64,000 bases of DNA from the NCBI GenBank assembly GCA_964621615.1, contig CAZUMW010000016.1, positions 1-64,000 of the forward strand, given 5' to 3'. The position numbers were made by a program, and so were the translations under genes. This document shows positions 60,839-64,000 of the stretch, one piece after another (the stretch's first letter is position 1; each line of letters opens with the position of its first letter). The notes below the pieces were generated by a model, which did not search any database, was not told where the DNA came from, and worked only from the letters and a program-made list of their open reading frames with translations. This DNA comes from CAZUMW01 sp964621615. Lineage in GTDB: Bacteria; Desulfobacterota; WTBG01; CAIYCZ01; CAIRTM01.

Positions 60839-62259
60839 TGCCGGCACCCGGCGTCCGGCACCGGGCAGATCCGGACGCTGACAGGATGAACATTCCCTTG
60901 GGCCACCTTTGCGAACGCGGGGAAAAGCCCTGCCCCTGCCTTGTCTGCGGAGAGGCCGGGAAGGGGCTTCTCCTCATAGAGCGCGCTGAGCCGCGCAATG
61001 TTTTTTTGTGCAGCCTGTAACGCTTTTTCCGGCGATCGGTTTCCGGCCAGGCAATCGTTCACATAGCGCTGAATTATTGCCGAAATCTGTGTGTAATAGG
61101 GCAGGTTCGGCCTGGCAGCCGCATTGCGGAACACGTCGCGGTGCCGCTTCAGATGAGGCAGCTGCCGCAGCACGTCAGGGTCGTTATAGACATCTTCCCG
61201 GCCGGGATTCCAGCCAAGCTCACAAGCAAGCCCTTTTTGAACCCGGTACGATGATACATGCTGTATAAAATCCCAGGCCTTGTTTTTTGCATCTGAGTGC
61301 CGTGACATGCCGATGTGCCAGCCCCCCAGCGCCGATGCGCTGCTGCCGCCTGTTCCCCGCGGCAGCGGGGCAATGCCGACCTTGCCCTTTACCTGCGAGC
61401 CCTCGCTCTGATGCAGCGCCCAGGCATAGGACCAGTTTCGTTCAAAAAGTGCGTTGCCCTGCTGAAACGAGCGGCGTACCTGCTCCTCATCCATTTCGGT
61501 GAAGGTGTTGTCCGGGGATATGCCGTAGCGGTGGATCATGTCCTGCATGAGCTGCAGCGCTGCAATATTTGCGGGGATATCAATGCGAATGCCGCCGTCG
61601 GCTGCAAGGCCTCCGCCATATGATGCGGCAAACTCGAGAAATGTGCACACGAGCCCCTCATACTGGGCCCCCTGCCAGACAAAACCGCTAAAGCCGCTGT
61701 TGTGCGGGCGCATTTTTTTCTGAATAGATTCCGCGCAGGAGACAAGCCGCTGCCAGGTGCGGGGCGGCCCGGGGTGCTGGAATTTTTCAAGCAGATCTTT
61801 CCGGTAATACAGAAGGCCCCCGTCCACGTAGACCGGCAGCGCATACAGGGTGCCGCTGCAGCGGTCGGCACGCCGGATAATTCTCTGCACAAACGGCTCC
61901 AGGGAAAAGCCGGTTTTTTGTACATAGCGGTCAAGCGGCTCCAGCCACCCTGAGCTGACAAACTGGCCGATCCACATGACGTCCATCAAAAACACATCCG
62001 GGTCAGCCTGTCCGGACTCGAGTGCGATAACCAGCCCCTGCCGCCTCTGGTCGGAGTCGGTCGGCTGACGCACAAGGCGTATGGGCTGGCCCGAGGTTTC
62101 TTCATACGCGCGGACTATTTTATCCCAATGCGCGGCTTCATGCGGCGCGCCCCCGATCCAGACGGAGAGCCGCTCCTGCTGCGGCGAGCATGCCGCGATA
62201 ATAAAACCGGCACAGATGCAGCGAAGGGCTGCCCGGGTATAATTAATCGGTATATGCAT
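60835..62259 (-). CDS. Sugar ABC transporter binding lipoprotein
   Basis: I use ATG 62259 (a GTG at 62274 is also open), giving 474 residues with a lipoprotein signal (CICAGFIIAAC). The body is a family 1 solute-binding protein: LSVWIGGAPHEAAHWDKIVR, DVFLMDVMWIGQFVSSGWLE, LYALPVYVDGGLLYYRKDLL and FERNWSYAWAL. It should bind an oligosaccharide or disaccharide outside the inner membrane. No good ribosome site precedes either start, and a hairpin and T-run sit right upstream. It is the first gene of the four-gene operon. Confidence 0.94.
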   Translation of the reverse strand: MHIPINYTRAALRCICAGFIIAACSPQQERLSVWIGGAPHEAAHWDKIVRAYEETSGQPIRLVRQPTDSDQRRQGLVIALESGQADPDVFLMDVMWIGQFVSSGWLEPLDRYVQKTGFSLEPFVQRIIRRADRCSGTLYALPVYVDGGLLYYRKDLLEKFQHPGPPRTWQRLVSCAESIQKKMRPHNSGFSGFVWQGAQYEGLVCTFLEFAASYGGGLAADGGIRIDIPANIAALQLMQDMIHRYGISPDNTFTEMDEEQVRRSFQQGNALFERNWSYAWALHQSEGSQVKGKVGIAPLPRGTGGSSASALGGWHIGMSRHSDAKNKAWDFIQHVSSYRVQKGLACELGWNPGREDVYNDPDVLRQLPHLKRHRDVFRNAAARPNLPYYTQISAIIQRYVNDCLAGNRSPEKALQAAQKNIARLSALYEEKPLPGLSADKAGAGLFPAFAKVAQGNVHPVSVRICPVPDAGCRQ

Positions 62260-62274
62260 AGGCTGATTGTGCAC

Positions 62275-62312
62275 AAAAAAAGAGGTCAGCCGCTTTCAGG
62301 GCGAAAAGCGGC
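62275..62312 (-). terminator. Hairpin with downstream T-run in the transporter leader
   Basis: Read leftward, GCCGCTTT pairs with AAAGCGGC (62312-62289), then seven bases pass before a run of seven T (62281-62275). It lies between the transporter promoter and the binding-protein start. The gap weakens a terminator call; it may act as a leader structure or attenuator, or end the kinase transcript. Confidence 0.4.
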
Positions 62313-62344
62313 CAGAGCTATACAGGTTCCGAAGCCTTTTTTTT

Positions 62345-62373
62345 ACTGTAGGCACCGGGTGCCGTGCCGTCAA
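62345..62373 (-). promoter_or_regulatory. Predicted sigma-70 promoter of the sugar transporter operon, with operator-like palindrome
   Basis: On the minus strand TTGACG (62373-62368) and TACAGT (62350-62345) are 17 bases apart. The spacer contains GGCAC-CCG-GTGCC (62351-62363), a 5 bp inverted repeat around 3 bases that would suit a dimeric repressor. Confidence 0.6.
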
Positions 62374-62448
62374 GGAAAACATCGGGCGGGAAGAGGCTGT
62401 GCGTATAAAAGCGGCTGCGGTGCTGAATTTTTATTGCGGCCCGGCGCG

Positions 62449-64000
62449 TCAGACATCGCGGGGGACGGGTCGCTCGCCGTCCAGAGCGGCACGGATTGCT
62501 GCTGCAAGCTCTGCCTTTTTGCAGGGCTTGGAAATAAACGATTTGATGTCGTTGAGGGTTATCCTGTCGCGGTCGAGAATATCGTTGTAGCCTGTCATCA
62601 GTATAACCGGAATATCAGCGCGTATGCTGTGCAGCTCAGCCGCCAGATTGTCGCCGGTCAGGCCGGGCATTGTCAGATCGGTGATAACGAGGTCAAACCG
62701 CTCGGGGCGCTCACGGAACAGCCTCAGCGCTTCGAGGCTTCCGGTCAGCCCCGTTACGCTGTATCCGAGCCGCTCAAGCATCGCTTCCATCGTGAAGACG
62801 ATTGCCTCCTCATCGTCAACGACAAGAACGCTTTCGGTGCCCCGCGGGATGCTCTTCTCGTCCGTCCCGGCTTCCTGTTCCTCTTCGTGCCCTGCAGCCG
62901 GCAATACAATCGTGAAGGTGGTCCCCGCTCCGGGCTGGCTTGCCACCGAAATCGCTCCCCCGTGCTCTCGCACGATCCCGTCTACGACCGAAAGGCCCAG
63001 CCCGGTCCCCTTGTTGACTTCTTTTGTCGTGAAAAACGGATCAAAAATACGGTTAATAATAGCAGGATCGATTCCCGGGCCGGTATCGCTGATGGTAAGC
63101 TTTACATATCGGCCCGGCCTGATATTGTGAAAGGAGCGGGCCGCTTCTTCATCAATATATGTTGGGCAGAGGCCTATCTCCAGCACGCCGCCCTTGTCCT
63201 CCATCGCGTGCACCGCATTTGCACACAGGTTCATCCCGACCTGCTGCATTTGTGTGGCATCGACCATAATCGTGCCGGCGCGCTCATCAATAGCCGTTTT
63301 CATTTCGATGTTGGAGGGTATAATGTTCCGGAGCATTTTTACCTGCTCCTTAAGCGCCGCGTGTGCCTGCAGGGGCGTCTTGGTGGCGGTATCCTTGCGG
63401 CTGAAGGCAAGCATCTGCTTCACGATATTGCTTGCGCGGGTGCCCAGCGTCAGTATATCCTCCAGAAAGGTATACACCTGGCTGTCTTCCAGGGCGATAT
63501 CTTTAGCCACTTCAGCATAGCCCATCATGCCGCCGATAATGTTGTTGAACTCATGGGCTATCCCGCCGGCAAGGGTTCCCACTGTTTCCATTTTCTGCGC
63601 CTGCCGCAGGTTTTCCTCAAGCTGGCGCTCACGGGTTACATCCCTGCTTACCGACACATAATTAATGATTGCGCCGTCGCTGTTTTTTATCGGGGTTATG
63701 GTGGTTGCATAATCGTGCAGGGTGCCGTCATGGTGCCTGTGCTTTAAATAATTCTTCCAGATCCTGCCGGAGGATACCCTGCTCCAGATTTCCCGGTAAA
63801 AGGAATCATCATAGACGCTCGTCTGCGGAAAGAATAAATTCATACCGATCAGGGTCTTGTTTAAAAAGCCGCTTCTTCGCTCGCTGACGGTGTTTGCAAA
63901 CTGGATTATTCCTTTCTCATCGGTGATGATAATCGTATCGTCTGTCTGCTCTATGGCCGAGAGCAGCCGCACTCGCTCCTCTTCGGCCTTTTTGCGCTCG
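62449..64000 (-). CDS. PAS hybrid sensor histidine kinase with receiver domain (5' end outside window)
   Basis: The frame is open to the right edge, so the start is missing; at least 517 residues are visible. A PAS domain (IEQTDDTIIITDEKGIIQFA to YVSVSRDVTRERQLEENLRQ) is followed by the H box GGIAHEFNNIIGGMMGYAEV with the phospho-His. The ATPase domain has N box MNLCANAVHAMED, G1 DTGPGIDP, F box FFTTK and G2 GTGLGLSVV. The C-terminal receiver has VLVVDDEEA and LVITDLTMPGLTG with the phospho-Asp. Residues ERKKAEEERVRLL at the window edge suggest a coiled linker from an upstream sensor domain. No response regulator gene is near. It may control the sugar transporter downstream, but this is only by position. 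Confidence 0.92.
   Translation of the reverse strand, partial: ERKKAEEERVRLLSAIEQTDDTIIITDEKGIIQFANTVSERRSGFLNKTLIGMNLFFPQTSVYDDSFYREIWSRVSSGRIWKNYLKHRHHDGTLHDYATTITPIKNSDGAIINYVSVSRDVTRERQLEENLRQAQKMETVGTLAGGIAHEFNNIIGGMMGYAEVAKDIALEDSQVYTFLEDILTLGTRASNIVKQMLAFSRKDTATKTPLQAHAALKEQVKMLRNIIPSNIEMKTAIDERAGTIMVDATQMQQVGMNLCANAVHAMEDKGGVLEIGLCPTYIDEEAARSFHNIRPGRYVKLTISDTGPGIDPAIINRIFDPFFTTKEVNKGTGLGLSVVDGIVREHGGAISVASQPGAGTTFTIVLPAAGHEEEQEAGTDEKSIPRGTESVLVVDDEEAIVFTMEAMLERLGYSVTGLTGSLEALRLFRERPERFDLVITDLTMPGLTGDNLAAELHSIRADIPVILMTGYNDILDRDRITLNDIKSFISKPCKKAELAAAIRAALDGERPVPRDV

Noticed and set aside
62128..63747. Long open frame on the plus strand opposite the histidine kinase and transporter leader
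   Set aside because: The minus strand carries clear kinase and receiver motifs. The plus-strand product is Cys/His/Arg-rich without any domain, as expected for an antisense frame in GC-rich DNA.
1..64000. tRNA, rRNA, CRISPR and prophage features
   Set aside because: I looked in the intergenic stretches and saw no cloverleaf-like segment with a TTCGAATC-type arm, no spaced repeats and no phage genes. A covariance-model scan could still find a small RNA that I cannot see by eye.

Overview
This 64 kb window comes from a GC-rich diderm (outer-membrane-bearing) bacterium. The evidence for an outer membrane is a Wza-type export lipoprotein, an OmpA-domain lipoprotein, a Wzz-type chain-length protein, a MacAB-type efflux set and an entericidin-like lipoprotein. 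Several families seen here are common in anaerobic or microaerobic lineages such as Desulfobacterota or Spirochaetota: a B12-type radical SAM protein, a 4Fe-4S protein, a GH65 phosphorylase with beta-phosphoglucomutase, and a CFI-box-like C terminus. The sequence alone does not fix the taxon. I saw no rRNA, tRNA, CRISPR array or phage genes.

Region 1 (about 0.1-27 kb) is a Wzx/Wzy-type exopolysaccharide locus built around an AT-rich divergent promoter region (4355-5083). Leftward run a DUF1972-type glycosyltransferase, a polyprenyl-phosphate sugar transferase that would start the repeat unit, and a large TPR protein. Rightward run a beta-propeller/OmpA lipoprotein, a Wza-like exporter, a Wzz-like protein with an extra membrane segment and two C-terminal SPOR domains, a degenerate CpsD/BY-kinase-like ATPase, an O-antigen ligase/polymerase family protein, a tandem GT2 protein, a GT4, a Wzx-like flippase, a GT-C-like membrane protein, an SGNH hydrolase, a small secreted Cys-rich protein, a GH9 glucanase, an arylsulfotransferase-like propeller protein and another GT-C-like membrane protein. 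A convergent GT4 closes the locus. The main novelty candidate is that this machine appears tied to peptidoglycan twice, by the OmpA domain and by the SPOR pair.

Region 2 (27-38 kb) holds two secreted proteins (BACON-like with a CFI-box-like tail; a repeat protein with an FnIII-like end), a radical SAM enzyme, a small Fe-S protein and the leftward run pgmB - GH65 phosphorylase - phosphofructokinase, which would channel beta-glucose-1-phosphate from a disaccharide into glycolysis. A DUF6125-like gene follows, beside a 284 bp MITE-like element (38177-38460) with terminal inverted repeats and a 9 bp target duplication. A 76 bp relative sits at 4592-4667 with an 11 bp duplication, and a solo end at about 57210-57242.

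Region 3 (38.5-58 kb) is a mosaic of short transcription units: an alpha/beta hydrolase, a MacAB-type efflux operon, a leftward stress-like group (SDR, ferritin with a possible frameshift at its start, an unlisted 46-aa entericidin-like lipoprotein, a Tat-exported aldo-keto reductase), a CocE-type hydrolase, a cupin, a TANGO2/NRDE protein, two NUDIX hydrolases, an SDR, a small-multidrug-export-type membrane protein, a serpin, a phosphotriesterase-family hydrolase, a GT-C-like membrane protein and an S41 protease.

Region 4 (58-64 kb) is a leftward sugar ABC transporter operon (binding protein, two permeases, MalK/UgpC-type ATPase) with a clear sigma-70-like promoter carrying a palindrome in its spacer, then a PAS hybrid histidine kinase cut by the right edge of the window. 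The transporter could feed the GH65/pgmB/pfk module, but nothing in the sequence proves the link.
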